This document shows positions 44,233 to 53,614 of a DNA stretch of 64,000 nt, piece by piece. A program made the translations under genes and the position numbers. Where the stretch lies: contig NW_020654422.1 in the NCBI RefSeq assembly GCF_003589595.1, positions 12,472,457-12,536,456 of the forward strand, given 5' to 3'. The notes beneath the pieces are model-generated. The model was given only the letters and a program-made list of their open reading frames with translations. It ran no database searches and was not told the origin of the DNA. Position 1 is the first letter of the stretch. The number at the start of each line of letters is the position of its first letter. This DNA comes from Hyposmocoma kahamanoa. Its lineage: Eukaryota; Arthropoda; Insecta; Lepidoptera; Cosmopterigidae.

Positions 44233-44430
44233 CATAAACTCATGGGGCTATCCCCACAATAGGGAAACCCATAGATACACATATAGACAACCACAAATTA
44301 CACCCAAACTCACGAGAAAAATAAATGTAAATCAAACAAATATTTCTTCTAGCCTGGAAATCGAACGTAGGATCTCTGCGTGGCAGATTTGCTGGTCTAC
44401 CGGGTGACCGTTCGGCCACGAAGGCAGTTA
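44194..44430 (-). repeat. SINE-A, copy 9 (full length, opposite to the LINE)
   Basis: On the minus strand it reads CTGCCTTCGTGGCCGAACGG, a shortened head with AGATCCTACGTTCGATTTCC, body CTCGTGAGTTTGGGTGTAAT and an (ATT)n tail of at least ten units that merges with the LINE's (AAT)n end. Confidence 0.92.
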
Positions 44431-46942
44431 TTGTAAACAGCAAAGAAAATTCGTGGAAGTATTTTATAGATATAAGTTGTCATTGAGTTGAAAACTCGGT
44501 GAACCGTAAAGCTGGGAGAAAATGCTTGAGAGAGTAATCAGGGACAAGTCTTCAGCGGTCTAATCGATGTCATTTACGGATCGCAGCCCTATTTTCTCTT
44601 ATAATTACTTCTGATTCTAAAGGGCATTACGTCATCGCATTTTGTTTGTGTTTACGCAACGGGTCGATAGGACGTTGGTTCATATCCGACTCAGCGGATA
44701 ATGAAGTTTATTACAAAATATTCGTAGAATTATTAAATGAAATCGAAACTAAAATATCATATTTTATACTTTCGTAAGCCATGAGTCATGCACAGTACGT
44801 GCTACTGCACTGAGATCGCGAATCTGCTTCTCAAAGATATTATGTCCAATAGCGAACTATGTTAATCTTATAGTCCTTCTTCTTCTTTCTTTATTAGTTT
44901 GTTCCGTGTCTTTCACAATTCCGCCAATGTCACGTAGGTAATCTTATAGTCCGTCCATCCATTTATTTTCACTTTTAACAACTCGACTACTAATTAATTA
45001 GTGATGTCCTATTGTGTTACCAATTCGATCTTCTTCTTACACCAATCGAGTGTTCTTCTTATAACAATCGATTTTATTTTGAAGAAGATTTAATCATAAT
45101 TTGATTTCGTTCAAAAACATAGAATTCGTTGAGCAACGATAATATAAAAAGTAAAAAAGTTTTAAACGCTTTAACACATTGACATTTTCCATATTATATT
45201 AGGTATTAAGAAATGGGAGAACGTGCGACTTCGGCGTAACGGTACCTAAATCATTAGAATTTATAATAATTATTTCAAGTTTAATTATTATCATTATAAT
45301 TTGTTAGACAGGTTCGTTACATGATTATGTATGCCGCTTCGATAAATATTGGAATTGGAGCTAAAGAGCACGTCGCTTCATTATAGTAAAGAAAAAACAC
45401 AGTCTCTCTCATGAAGTATTGCATTTTTTGTCAATGGTTGCTTGTTACTAATTAAAGAACTTCTTGAGCACGCTTATGCCAAAGGTATAATATAAATGGC
45501 AAGACGGAGTATAGTAATTATGGTCAAGTGGAGTAAGAGGATCACCAGGCGAAGAGGGACTTGAAGCCTTAATTCATGTAAAGAGTTTAGCATTATAATC
45601 TCTCAATCGATAAAACAGACAAACAAATTAGTTTAAACGATTTAAAAGAGATGTCACTACAATGCTCCAAATACAAATGGCGCAAAAACAATCGACAAAT
45701 CTTTTGGGGTCAGAGAAAAGCTAGCATAATTTGTACGTTTTTAGTAAATATATAAAGTAAGTATTGGATTTAGGGTAATGATTGATAAAACATGTAAAGC
45801 TGATAAACAAATGCAAGTTTTGTGTACTTCAAGATTCTTATAAGACTTTATCTGTTCTTCCTCCTCCTCTAACTCCATCTGACCTTACAATATTTTTAGT
45901 GAATAAGATCACAGAATAGCAGGAATATCCCACATCGATAGTGCATACGTTTCATTTGATTATGCGTTTCGGCCATAACGGAACGGACGTGTGGCGCGTG
46001 TCGCTATTGTTTGCCATCTGCGGATATTGAATTTGCTATTGCACTTTTGTTTATTTCGATGTTCATTTTACCTGACAATGACGATGCTATATAATGGCGA
46101 TGTAAATATATTTAAAAGTGAATCTTTACGGAGGGAGTCTTGTAAAGGGCTAACAAGGACAAGAATTTTGCTCTTAAATTAATCGTATAATCGGCATATG
46201 TTTAAATATACTCGATCGTATAGGACAGTTAAAGGAACATAGTGGTGACAATTATTCTGATAATATAAATGAACCAATTTAAACTATTTTAGTTTAAAAC
46301 TTTCTTAATAAATAATACACGTTTTAAAAGGATAAAATTTCAAACGTTAATTCCATTCAAAATTTTTATTTCACTTTTTTTTTGTTTTCATTTGGCAAAA
46401 TTCTTTCATTTCTTATAAAACCCCTAATCCACTCTAATCCAATAAGAGGGGATCAGATGATTTCATTCAAGGTCGCAGAACAAAGTGCTCTTTAAATTTT
46501 ATTCGCAGATAAGTATATCGCTTAGCACCATAATGTTTTTCTCGTTAGACACTTAATCTTTGGAGGATCACAAAAATCTTTGTTGTTTGTTAAGGAACAC
46601 GTCCCTGCCAATTAGAGTAAATCTTTTTAATTACGTAATGGAAAGCTTCTGTACATATAGTTTACGTCTTTAATTTTAACCCCAATTAGGGTATTACACA
46701 AAAAAGTGGCTCCAGTTCAATGAATTTTAGAAATAACATCTTTCGACCAAGATTTTTCATTCCACAAATTATGGCAAAAACGCTGTGCTCACCAGACTAG
46801 TCAGGAGCTATACTGATAAATTTAATGAAGTAGATCCGTTTATAGATAAAAAACACTTATTTCAATCCAATTTCAAACTCCATCTTATTAAATGCTATAC
46901 GTAGCTAATTGTTAAATTTTATCATAACCATTATGTATAATA
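44431..46942. other. AT-rich intergenic sequence, no supported gene
   Basis: A 2.5-kb stretch with no frame above 65 codons that looks coding. A tRNA-like word at about 44,678 (GGTTCATATCCGAC) is isolated. It could be host intergenic or intronic sequence. Confidence 0.45.
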
Positions 46943-47208
46943 CGCGGGGTGCACTATAAGTTTCCGGAATGAATAAGAAAAAAATACTATAAATGGTCAG
47001 AAATGAATTTGTTGTTTCTCAAAATATTCTCCGTTAGCGTTAATGCACTTTTTCATATGAATGAATCAATTTTGAAAACATTTATGCCACTTCTCCGTGA
47101 CAATCTCTGAAACTTATTTTTCATATTCTTCGACAGCCTCTTTAGGTTATGAAAATCATTGACCGTAATTGGTTCTTAATTTTTAGAAATAAATAAAGGT
47201 AAAGATAA

Positions 47209-47321
47209 AGGTAAATTTATTCTGTATAAAAATTTTACCTAAATACATGAATCTTATTAAATAACCTTTTATTTACATATATGCGCCAGAACATCGCAAA
47301 CAGTGATATTATTGTGTTTAC
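47209..47321. other. Unassigned sequence at the insertion's left edge
   Basis: Contains GGTAAAGATAAAGGTAAATT and AAAAATTTTACCTAAATACATGAATC, similar to the LINE 3' end at 10,310. It may be a second small insertion. Confidence 0.4.
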
Positions 47322-47504
47322 TTTATTTATTTTTATTTTTATTTATTTATTTATTTATTTCAGGCAACTAGGACCCATAGATACATACCTTACAAACTAA
47401 CATACATATACTATAACAATAATATAATAAAACAATAACAGAAATATTAACCTTACGGACTAATCATAAATACAATGTAACATGATAATATACATATAAA
47501 CTAT

Positions 47505-48260
47505 TTATTTACACGTATGTACTTCGACGTGTGACGCAACGTGGGCGTCCGGTAGCCGTCCTCGGAAACGCCGGTACATGACACCCTTCGGCCAAAAGTC
47601 TTCTCTCATGAAGGTCGACAGGTGTTGAGTTGGTACTCGCACCACAAATGAATTAAAATCCACATTGTGGCGCGACTCCAACCGCTCGACCCTCAGGTTT
47701 GCGTTGGCCTTCACTCGCATGTACTCCACAATATCCGCAGACTTGGTGGAGTAATGAAGACGCGACACGTATAACAACGTCGTCGGTACCGCTGGACGCA
47801 ATAAATGATTCGGGCCAGTCAGGGCGGTGCCACTAAGGTTTCGGTTGGTGTTCTTCTTTTTCTTTTCCACCTTCCGAAAGCCGTCCTCGTGGCACTGATC
47901 CACTCGTCGCGGTGGTACTGACGACGCAGCTCCAGATACGAGTTTCTTTTTCGGTTTTCCCTTCATTGGTTGCCTGGGTTGTGGTTGTGGAGTACTAGGT
48001 CGGGCAGCGGCAACAGCTGCGTAATCACATGGAGGGGTCGTCTCCGGCGGGGCGGGGTGCGGGGAAACGCGCGCGGCAACAGCGCCAGAGGTCGGCAACA
48101 CATGCATGTGAGCCGACTCAAAACTGCTGAAAGAAGCATTTTGCGCCCCGCGACAAGTGTTCACGTTGCAGGCCTCAGGTGACTTACTTACCGAAGCCGC
48201 ACTACTAAGTAATACAACTTGGGCACGCAACTCACTGATGGTGTTGTCTGAGGCCTCCAA
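47505..48260 (-). pseudogene. LINE ORF1-like protein, C-terminal part
   Basis: The part is 251 residues long. A Pro-rich low-complexity middle (HPAPPETTPPCDYAAVAAAR, then KPKKKLVSGAA) leads to a basic run (RKVEKKKKNTNR). The C-terminal domain follows, with TTLLYVSRLHYSTKSADIVE, RVERLESRHNVDFNSF and REDFWPKGVMYRRFRGRLP. That FWPxGV..R.FRG ending is a hallmark of ORF1 products of a group of CR1-like LINEs, which probably bind the element RNA. The first codon here is not the natural start, because the true N-terminus is in the 48,308-48,634 frame. Confidence 0.7.
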
Positions 48261-48307
48261 TTTACACTGAACTTCAGCAAGCCTTGCTTTTAGGGACGTG
48301 ATGTCCT

Positions 48308-48634
48308 TCAGCAGCCTGGTGACGTCGACGTGGTCGAACGTGACAGCTTATGCAGCTCCTTCGCCACGAATGCAGGCACGTCGTCTGGGTCAGTCTCCTT
48401 GAACAACGTAATGATGTCCTGGAGACTCTTCGTTCCTCCATCTCTCCGACGAGACGGCATCTGCTCGGCTTTGCCAAACGTCCGGAAAAGCAGCGCTTTG
48501 CCACTGCAAATCTCTTCTTCTTTGAAATTTGACTTGCAGATCTGCACGATGCTGACTTCGTCCATGGTATCTATGGCGTGTTGTATAAACGTCAACAGTT
48601 CGTTGGCTATGAGTTGCTGAGAGCCCATAGTCAA
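48308..48634 (-). pseudogene. LINE ORF1-like protein, N-terminal part
   Basis: The part has 108 codons. MGSQQLIANELLTFIQHAID is followed by TMDEVSIVQICKSNFKEEEI, RRRDGGTKSLQDIITLFKET and DPDDVPAFVAKELHKL. In the other frame the text continues FDHVDVTRLLKDITSLKARL toward the 47,505-48,260 frame, so one frameshift near 48,342 breaks an ORF of roughly 350 codons. I recognise this as the N-terminal module of an ORF1 type abundant in invertebrate CR1-like LINEs. The likely natural start is the second Met of the frame (ATGGGC). Confidence 0.7.
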
Positions 48635-48817
48635 TTACGTTCAGCGGCTATTGTCGCGCGGGTCGCGAATTATTATAATTCTTATTGTGCAGTGGAGCAA
48701 GTCCGAATCCGAGCGTGCACCGCACCGCACTATGTTTACATAACTTTAATTAAGGTTAGTAGTGCAAATTACTCCAGGTGATACCTAAACTAAGTAAAAT
48801 TACTTACTTATATCTTA

Positions 48818-48982
48818 GGGTCGTATTCTAGAACTCGACTCAATGCTCAAGTCAGGATTTGAGTATGGTTTAAAGCACTTGATATCATACTCAAGTCCCT
48901 GCCATTAAGGTCGTATTTCCAGTGCTTGTGTTGCCAGTGCAATCCTGACTTGAGCATTGAATAGAGTTCTAGAATACGACCC
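48818..48982. mobile_element. 165-bp MITE with 43-bp terminal inverted repeats
   Basis: Left arm GGGTCGTATTCTAGAACTC then CAATGCTCAAGTCAGGATT. The right arm is its complement with only two mismatches over 43 bp (48,940-48,982). The centre carries GAGTATGG ... ATACTC, a second small inverted pair. No coding capacity. The superfamily is uncertain because no clean target duplication is visible. It lies inside the mariner interruption, close to the 5' side of ORF1. Confidence 0.88.
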
Positions 48983-49208
48983 GTAGGTATCCAAATCGGT
49001 GCTTATGGCATGATTTTTTTTTTTTTAGTTAGTCAACATATTTTGAACATATTTAGTTCAATAACAATAAATTACAATAAACTATGAATACTTAATTCTA
49101 TTAGTTGGCATCTTAACTATTATTAATATTACGTAACAACAGATACTAAATTTTAGGTATCATTGTACTTTAATTATTTTAACCAGTCGTGTGTGGTTTT
49201 CTTTTAAC
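48983..49208. other. AT-rich sequence between the MITE and the resumed mariner
   Basis: No supported feature. The last bases CTTGTAAATAAA hold the right copy of the presumed AAATAAA duplication. Confidence 0.4.
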
Positions 49209-49444
49209 TAGTCTTGTAAATAAAAGTCACAAGGTGCCAGGTCGGGACTGTACGCGGGATGGCTCATAAGGTCAACGTTGTTCACTTTCAAAAATTCATT
49301 TGTCTGTCTGGCCGTGTGAGAACTGGCATTATCGTGGTGCATGATGATACGGCGTTGACGGTTATTTTTACGGAATTTGTCAATAACTTCCGGCACACAA
49401 ATGGTCGTGTACCAATCACTATTCACGGTACAACTATTCTCCAA
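49208..49444 (-). pseudogene. Mariner transposase fragment, catalytic Asp-2 and Asp-3 region
   Basis: Seventy-eight codons with WYTTICVPEVIDKFRKNNR, RRIIMHHDNASSHTARQT and HPAYSPDLAPCDFYLQD. It is less mutated than the same region of copy 1 (4,760-5,017). N- and C-terminal parts are missing from the frame. Confidence 0.88.
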
Positions 49445-49499
49445 AGCAACAGTAGCAACGTGTCCAGTTTTATTAAAAAAAGAGCATCTAGTAATTATA

Positions 49500-49617
49500 C
49501 GTTGTTGTTGTCCTAAATAAAAATAAATAAATAAAGATCGTTAGGATTGTTTGTGTATTTAACGACTGCATTGAAATTGAAAAAGGGAAGAAAATATAAA
49601 TACAATAAATTTTTTGG
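49500..49617. other. Unassigned sequence
   Basis: Short AT-rich segment with AAATAAATAAATAAAG. No feature assigned. Confidence 0.35.
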
Positions 49618-49805
49618 AAAGCCCTCTTTCCAACAAAAAAGAATCCACCAGAATCCAACAATCATAGGTACCCCTTACCTCCGTAGTGGTCCCATATAAA
49701 TTTGAAAAAAATATTTCGTCTCTAAGAGTGGCAAAGTAGGGGGTGTATACTGTTTCGCGCACTTTCCGGCAACCGATTTCAATAAATCTGCATGTGATGA
49801 TTTCA
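49618..49805. repeat. Dispersed repeat family D', copy 4, internally rearranged
   Basis: The left 35 bases (GCCCTCTTTCCAACAAAAAA) are in minus orientation. From GGTACCCCTTACCTCCGTAG onward the sequence is in plus orientation, with GTGGTCCCATATAAATTTG and TTTCGCGCACTTTCCGG. This gives an inversion junction within one copy. Confidence 0.75.
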
Positions 49806-50734
49806 ATAATGTGTATTTATATGGACACCGAGTGAAGCGATCTTATTAGACCCGCTGCGGGTCCGACCCGACCCGCGCTGGACGCGCACCCGTTCTCTAT
49901 TTGTTTCATGAAGTTCGTATTATGTTTATGACAGTCTTGTCATAGAAGCACTTTTGACGTATGGTCACATATGGCTGTATTATACACGGACTTGTATATT
50001 AAACTGGACCGCGCACTACACGTCTCTTTCTAATGGGGTATTCATTCATGTTTCAGGCAGCCATATTGTTTTCAACTTTTTAATTTTTACGGAAAATGTA
50101 GCCGCTTATCGATTACCAAAAATACTAATATTATTTCATAATACAAATTTGTATGCTTATTTGATATGCTACTTCATAATAGAAGGTTTCATTGCTGTCT
50201 TTTCTTTTTATTATTATTAGAGTAAAATCATATTACCTTTAAGCCAATTTCATTTAACCAAAATTAAAAAAAAAAATAGACTAGACACTACTTAAGATGA
50301 TTTTATTTAGCGTTTGCAACTTGTTAGACAAGGCCAGACCATTACTTCGAGCTATCTCACGTGCCTCGGTTTTTTACTTTTACTTAAAATAAACATTAAC
50401 GTAACCCAACAACGGTGTAAATTTGCAATATTGGTATATCGAAGTGCGCCATCTAGTTTATGAAATATATAAATCCGTGGTATTAAATCAATAGGACACC
50501 AAGTGACAGGATGTACAATCGTGCACCCGTCTCTTGATATCATGTAAGCAGTGCGTAGGCAGTTTATCCTTCGTAACAAATAGGTAAATATGTTTTTCTA
50601 GAATGTATGTATAAGCCGAATAGTAAATTTTTACGAAGAATACGTCACCTGCCTCTAATTATACAAGAACAAGGTATGAACTCAGGATATGACGCAGCAG
50701 CACTTTGCTTACATTAAAGCCTATTCTTACGATA
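49806..50734. other. Unassigned sequence
   Basis: GC-rich words at 49,850-49,890 (GACCCGCTGCGGGTCCGACC) form a short palindrome. The 88-codon frame at 49,954-50,220 is AT-rich and without motifs. No gene is supported. Confidence 0.4.
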
Positions 50735-51258
50735 GCAAGGGACGGGACGAATAAGTCTTGCGCCTAGTGGTACGCGACAAGCCTATTCATAACAGTTACA
50801 GTGCCGCTCAGAGCTTTAAATTGCAAAGATCTCAGGGACACTGTCGCTGCGCCCGTCACCCAGAGACATCAGTTGAAAAGTCCCATATGTATGTTTTAAC
50901 TGCCTCCGTGGCCGAACGGTTACCATGCCGGACTGCCACGCAGAGGTCCCAGGTTCGATTCCCGGGCCGGGCGAAATATTTGTATGACCTACATTTATTT
51001 CTCTCGTGAGTTTGGGTGTAATTTGTGGTTGTCTATGTGTGTGTCCATGGCACCCGCGACACAGGGTTTCCCTAGTGCGGGGCTATGTTGAGTGTGTGTG
51101 TTATTATTATTATTATTATTAATTACACCAGCACCGTTACCCTTCAAAACCGGAACACTGTAATGCTGACATTGCTGCTTGGCGGCAGAAATAGGTAAGG
51201 TGGCAGTACACCTGTGGACTAACTCTTTCACAAGGAGCTCTATTGCTACTAAAAATGT
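50735..51258 (+). repeat. Dispersed repeat family C', copy 5, interrupted by SINE-A
   Basis: The left part (50,735-50,893) ends CCCATATGTATG. The right part (51,121-51,258) resumes AATTACACCAGCACCG and reaches CTCTATTGCTACT. Together they make one full family C' unit. Confidence 0.88.
50897..51120 (+). repeat. SINE-A, copy 10 (best full-length copy)
   Basis: TAACTGCCTCCGTGGCCGAA with A box TGGCCGAACGG, CACGCAGAGGTCCCAGG and B box GGTTCGATTCCCGGGCCGG. The body is CTCGTGAGTTTGGGTGTAAT, GTGTCCATGGCACCCGCG and ACACAGGGTTTCCCTAG, and the tail (ATT)n has about nine units. It is about 224 bp long. As the cleanest copy it serves as reference for the family. It has no ORF. Transcription would use internal RNA polymerase III boxes, and mobilisation would need a LINE machinery. 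Confidence 0.96.
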
Positions 51259-51460
51259 ATGTGGGTATCTGGAACATAATAATTGTTTGGTTTCCCTGAA
51301 CTAATAATTAGTCTTACATTATTGTAAATAATGACTAGATCGATTAATCATCGTTATATTCAATAAACTTAATACTACAATTATTAAAGCGACACCTCTA
51401 GTCAACTGTTGGTAGCATTGAAGGTATCTGGTTGTGTGAATAAAAACTTTCATAGATTTC

Positions 51461-51720
51461 TCACAGATGGCGCTACGGGAAAAAAGTCGTTAAAAACCAA
51501 AAACAAAGATCTGCAACATGCACATAGAAAAATCCGTACGGCCTACTGGTTTGTTCCGTAGCGCAGTTGGGAGAGCGTCAGGCAACGGTATGCTGCAGGC
51601 TCTGGTTGGAATATAGCTGATCCGGAGGATTTTTTATTAGATCTTTTGTGTTTATAATTATAGCAAACTAGTGGAATTTCACAAAAATAATTGAATATTA
51701 TGGTGTAAACCATAGTGATA
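51461..51720 (+). repeat. SINE-B, copy 5
   Basis: AGATGGCGCTACG, then a good A-box-like GTAGCGCAGTTGGGAGAGCG, a degraded B box (GGTTGGAATATAGC), GATCCGGAGGATTTTTTATT and tail TTATAGCAAACTAGTGG. Its head is the most tRNA-like of the family. Confidence 0.82.
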
Positions 51721-52534
51721 TTCAATAAACTTAATATTAGATCGATTAAGTATTGTCAAAGTTATTTGCGTGAGTGAATAATGTCAACCGACGATGATTA
51801 ATAAATCAACGACATGTTGAGAAATTTCCAACCTACAATTTGGTAGTGCGGTGAAAACTATCTTCCTAAAGGATTATTACGTTTAGGAAACTGTACATCG
51901 AGTAACCATTAATCTAATGAAGTGGTCACTCATTGACTGTAACTATAATCCCCTACCAAATTAACTCGCGAAATAATCGTTTGGCGAGATCACCTGCCTA
52001 AGGGCATTGGTCCAACGAAATAATTTCCCCAAATGACGTTTAGCGGCGAAAACGACGGGAAGCACCAGTAATTGCCCTCTCGCGATATAAATTGGCTGAG
52101 TGTGTAACCGGCAGTGGGAAGGGCTATAGTACTTACTACTGGTACTCGAATGAATCGTGCATGTGTAAGAGAAAATTTTGTGACTTGTTTCTTAAGCGTT
52201 GCTAGGTTGCAATATACTTCGATATGTATGTATGTAACAATGACTTAGCGTTGTGTAATATAAAAATGAAGAGGGCATTATAGTCTTTTGCCTTTGTTGG
52301 TTTTCGTAGTCAATGTTTGTTGTAAACCAAACATTTATTCTCTTTTAAGTACTGTTACCTAAACTACACTCCGAAAATCATGTAATTGTAGTTTATTGAT
52401 AAATAATTATAGCATTTATTTGCATATTAGTTGAATTTGCAAGTGTCGAAAGACTGCAGACTAGTTTCGACATCATTCTAAACTCGCAAAGTATTCACTT
52501 TTAGTAGTATAATAACAAATAGTACGGTTACAAA
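51721..52534. other. AT-rich sequence upstream of a candidate exon
   Basis: No repeats recognised. This region would contain the promoter and 5' UTR if the 52,535 frame is a real first exon, but I see no decisive promoter motif. Confidence 0.4.
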
Positions 52535-52630
52535 ATGAGGTTTGCCGATGAGGCCGGGGGCGCCATCGGCAGCGCCCTCGTGCAATTACGCCGCCCCAGC
52601 AGGGCCGCACTGGATGCGCAAGAATTTATG
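52535..52630 (+). CDS. Candidate first coding exon of a host gene, function unknown
   Basis: Thirty-two codons starting in a good context (TTACAAAATGAGG) encode MRFADEAGGAIGSALVQLRR then PSRAALDAQEFM. The composition is strikingly GC-rich against AT-rich flanks, a sign of coding constraint. Donor-like GT sites follow at ATG|GTAGGT (52,631), TAG|GTGCGT (52,635) and TAG|GTATTT (52,649), and sequence past them turns AT-rich at once. The frame itself runs on to 52,777 (80 codons). An unspliced short protein or chance are the alternatives. I recognise no domain and no partner exon in the window; further exons would lie downstream or beyond the window. Confidence 0.45.
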
Positions 52631-52777
52631 GTAGGTGCGTGTCGTAGGTATTTTTCACTTGTTTTACGCGCTTTATTTACCGAGATAGGGGCGGAGATGG
52701 AAACGAAATGGTATTTGCGTTTAGGAATTTCGAGGGAGAAAGTTTGTGACTGTAAGCCTAATACCTTTTTGCGCTAA

Positions 52778-53234
52778 ATAAGTGTCGGTTAAGTGATGTG
52801 TTTTGATGTGCATCAGTGTTGAGTAAACGTGATCTCAGTTTTGGTAACAAAAACAAACGTTGTTACTTCACGTCGGTTACGTTGTCTCTTCCTACCGACC
52901 TCACTTTAACGACCGAAAGGGGACAGGTGGGGGTTAGGATGGCCTGAACAGAAAACTACGTTCCCTTTAACAAAATACCTTTTGCTTCAGGCATTTAATT
53001 AGTTTCATCTTTATTTAGGTACGTCCAGAAAAAAAAACGATTTAGAATGCGTTGCTCGAATTTTCGCAGTCATGTTTTAGGTGGAATAAGGAATCTGAGA
53101 ATGAGAATTTCGCGTATTTAACCTTTTCCTTTTATATAGTTTATATTTGGAGGAAGATTTGAGAATAAGAAATTGAGAACTTCTTTTGCCTATTTATTTT
53201 ATTGAATATTGTAATGTTTTTGTGAAAATGGTAG
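52778..53234. other. Unassigned sequence
   Basis: No repeats or further exons recognised. A block at 52,870-52,940 is somewhat GC-richer. Confidence 0.4.
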
Positions 53235-53375
53235 TTTGTTTTTATTCTTTATTCAAAGATCGAATAACGTATAGAAGAATTTCTTCAATCTGACTGGACT
53301 CGAATCAGAGTCTATTGCCACATCAGGGTCACCGCTCTTACCAACTGAACTACAGATCTTCTATTAGGTTTAAAC
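53235..53375 (-). repeat. SINE-B, copy 6 (tRNA-like head, inverted)
   Basis: The minus strand reads GATCTGTAGTTCAGTTGG, TAAGAGCGGTGACCCTGAT and GATTCGAGTCCAGTC (B box), then GAAATTCTTCTATACG and TTCGATCTTTG. The arrangement looks like a tRNA, but it lacks a matching acceptor stem and carries the SINE tail. Confidence 0.75.
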
Positions 53376-53444
53376 GGATCTTTTGCCATTTTCAAAGAAA
53401 CTTAAAGTTATAATTATTAGATACAAAGATCGTACACAAATAAT

Positions 53445-53585
53445 AATTCCGTAGTCGTATGTTCAAGTCCTGTCAGGACGAAGGAATTTTCTTGGTGTTC
53501 GATCTTTCTATTTAATAATTATAACAAAGTAGTGGAGCAAAGTTCATAAAAAATATGAATATTGCGGTGGTTAAACATCGTCAAA
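53445..53585 (+). repeat. SINE-B, copy 7 (partial)
   Basis: GTTCAAGTCCTGTCAGGACG (B box), GAAGGAATTTTCTTGGTG, TTCGATCTTTCTATTTAATA and tail AACAAAGTAGTGGAGC. It lacks the A-box half. Confidence 0.78.
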
Positions 53586-53614
53586 TTCAATAAACAAATC
53601 AATAACTCATAAGT

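Larger units (their letters stand above)
47322..48800 (-). mobile_element. Non-LTR retrotransposon fragment with ORF1, 3' tail on the left
   Basis: The minus strand starts near 48,800, passes a roughly 350-codon ORF1 broken by one frameshift, then a 3' part ending TAGTTGCCTGAAATAAATAA and an AATAAA-rich (TAAA)n tail at 47,322-47,362. Orientation and tail fit a LINE inserted in the mariner. The RT-bearing ORF2 is absent, so this is an internally deleted or chimeric copy. Confidence 0.7.
46943..49490 (-). mobile_element. Decayed mariner (second family), copy 2, split by an insertion
   Basis: The left part (46,943-47,208) begins GGGGTGCACTATAAGTTTCC and follows copy 1 (4,503) base by base through GAATGAATAAGAAAAAAATA and the C-terminal coding region. 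It is interrupted after AAATAAATAAA. The right part resumes at about 49,209 with AAATAAAAGTCACAAGGTGC and runs to about 49,490. There it encodes HHDNASSHTARQTNEFLKV and YSPDLAPCDFY with intact second and third Asp. The N-terminal half and right TIR are lost. About 2 kb of foreign DNA separates the parts, flanked by AAATAAA on both sides, a plausible target duplication. Confidence 0.85.

Noticed and set aside
53290..53360. Functional tRNA gene
   Set aside because: A and B boxes are present, but there is no convincing acceptor-stem pairing and the sequence continues into the SINE-B tail; the SINE explanation is better.
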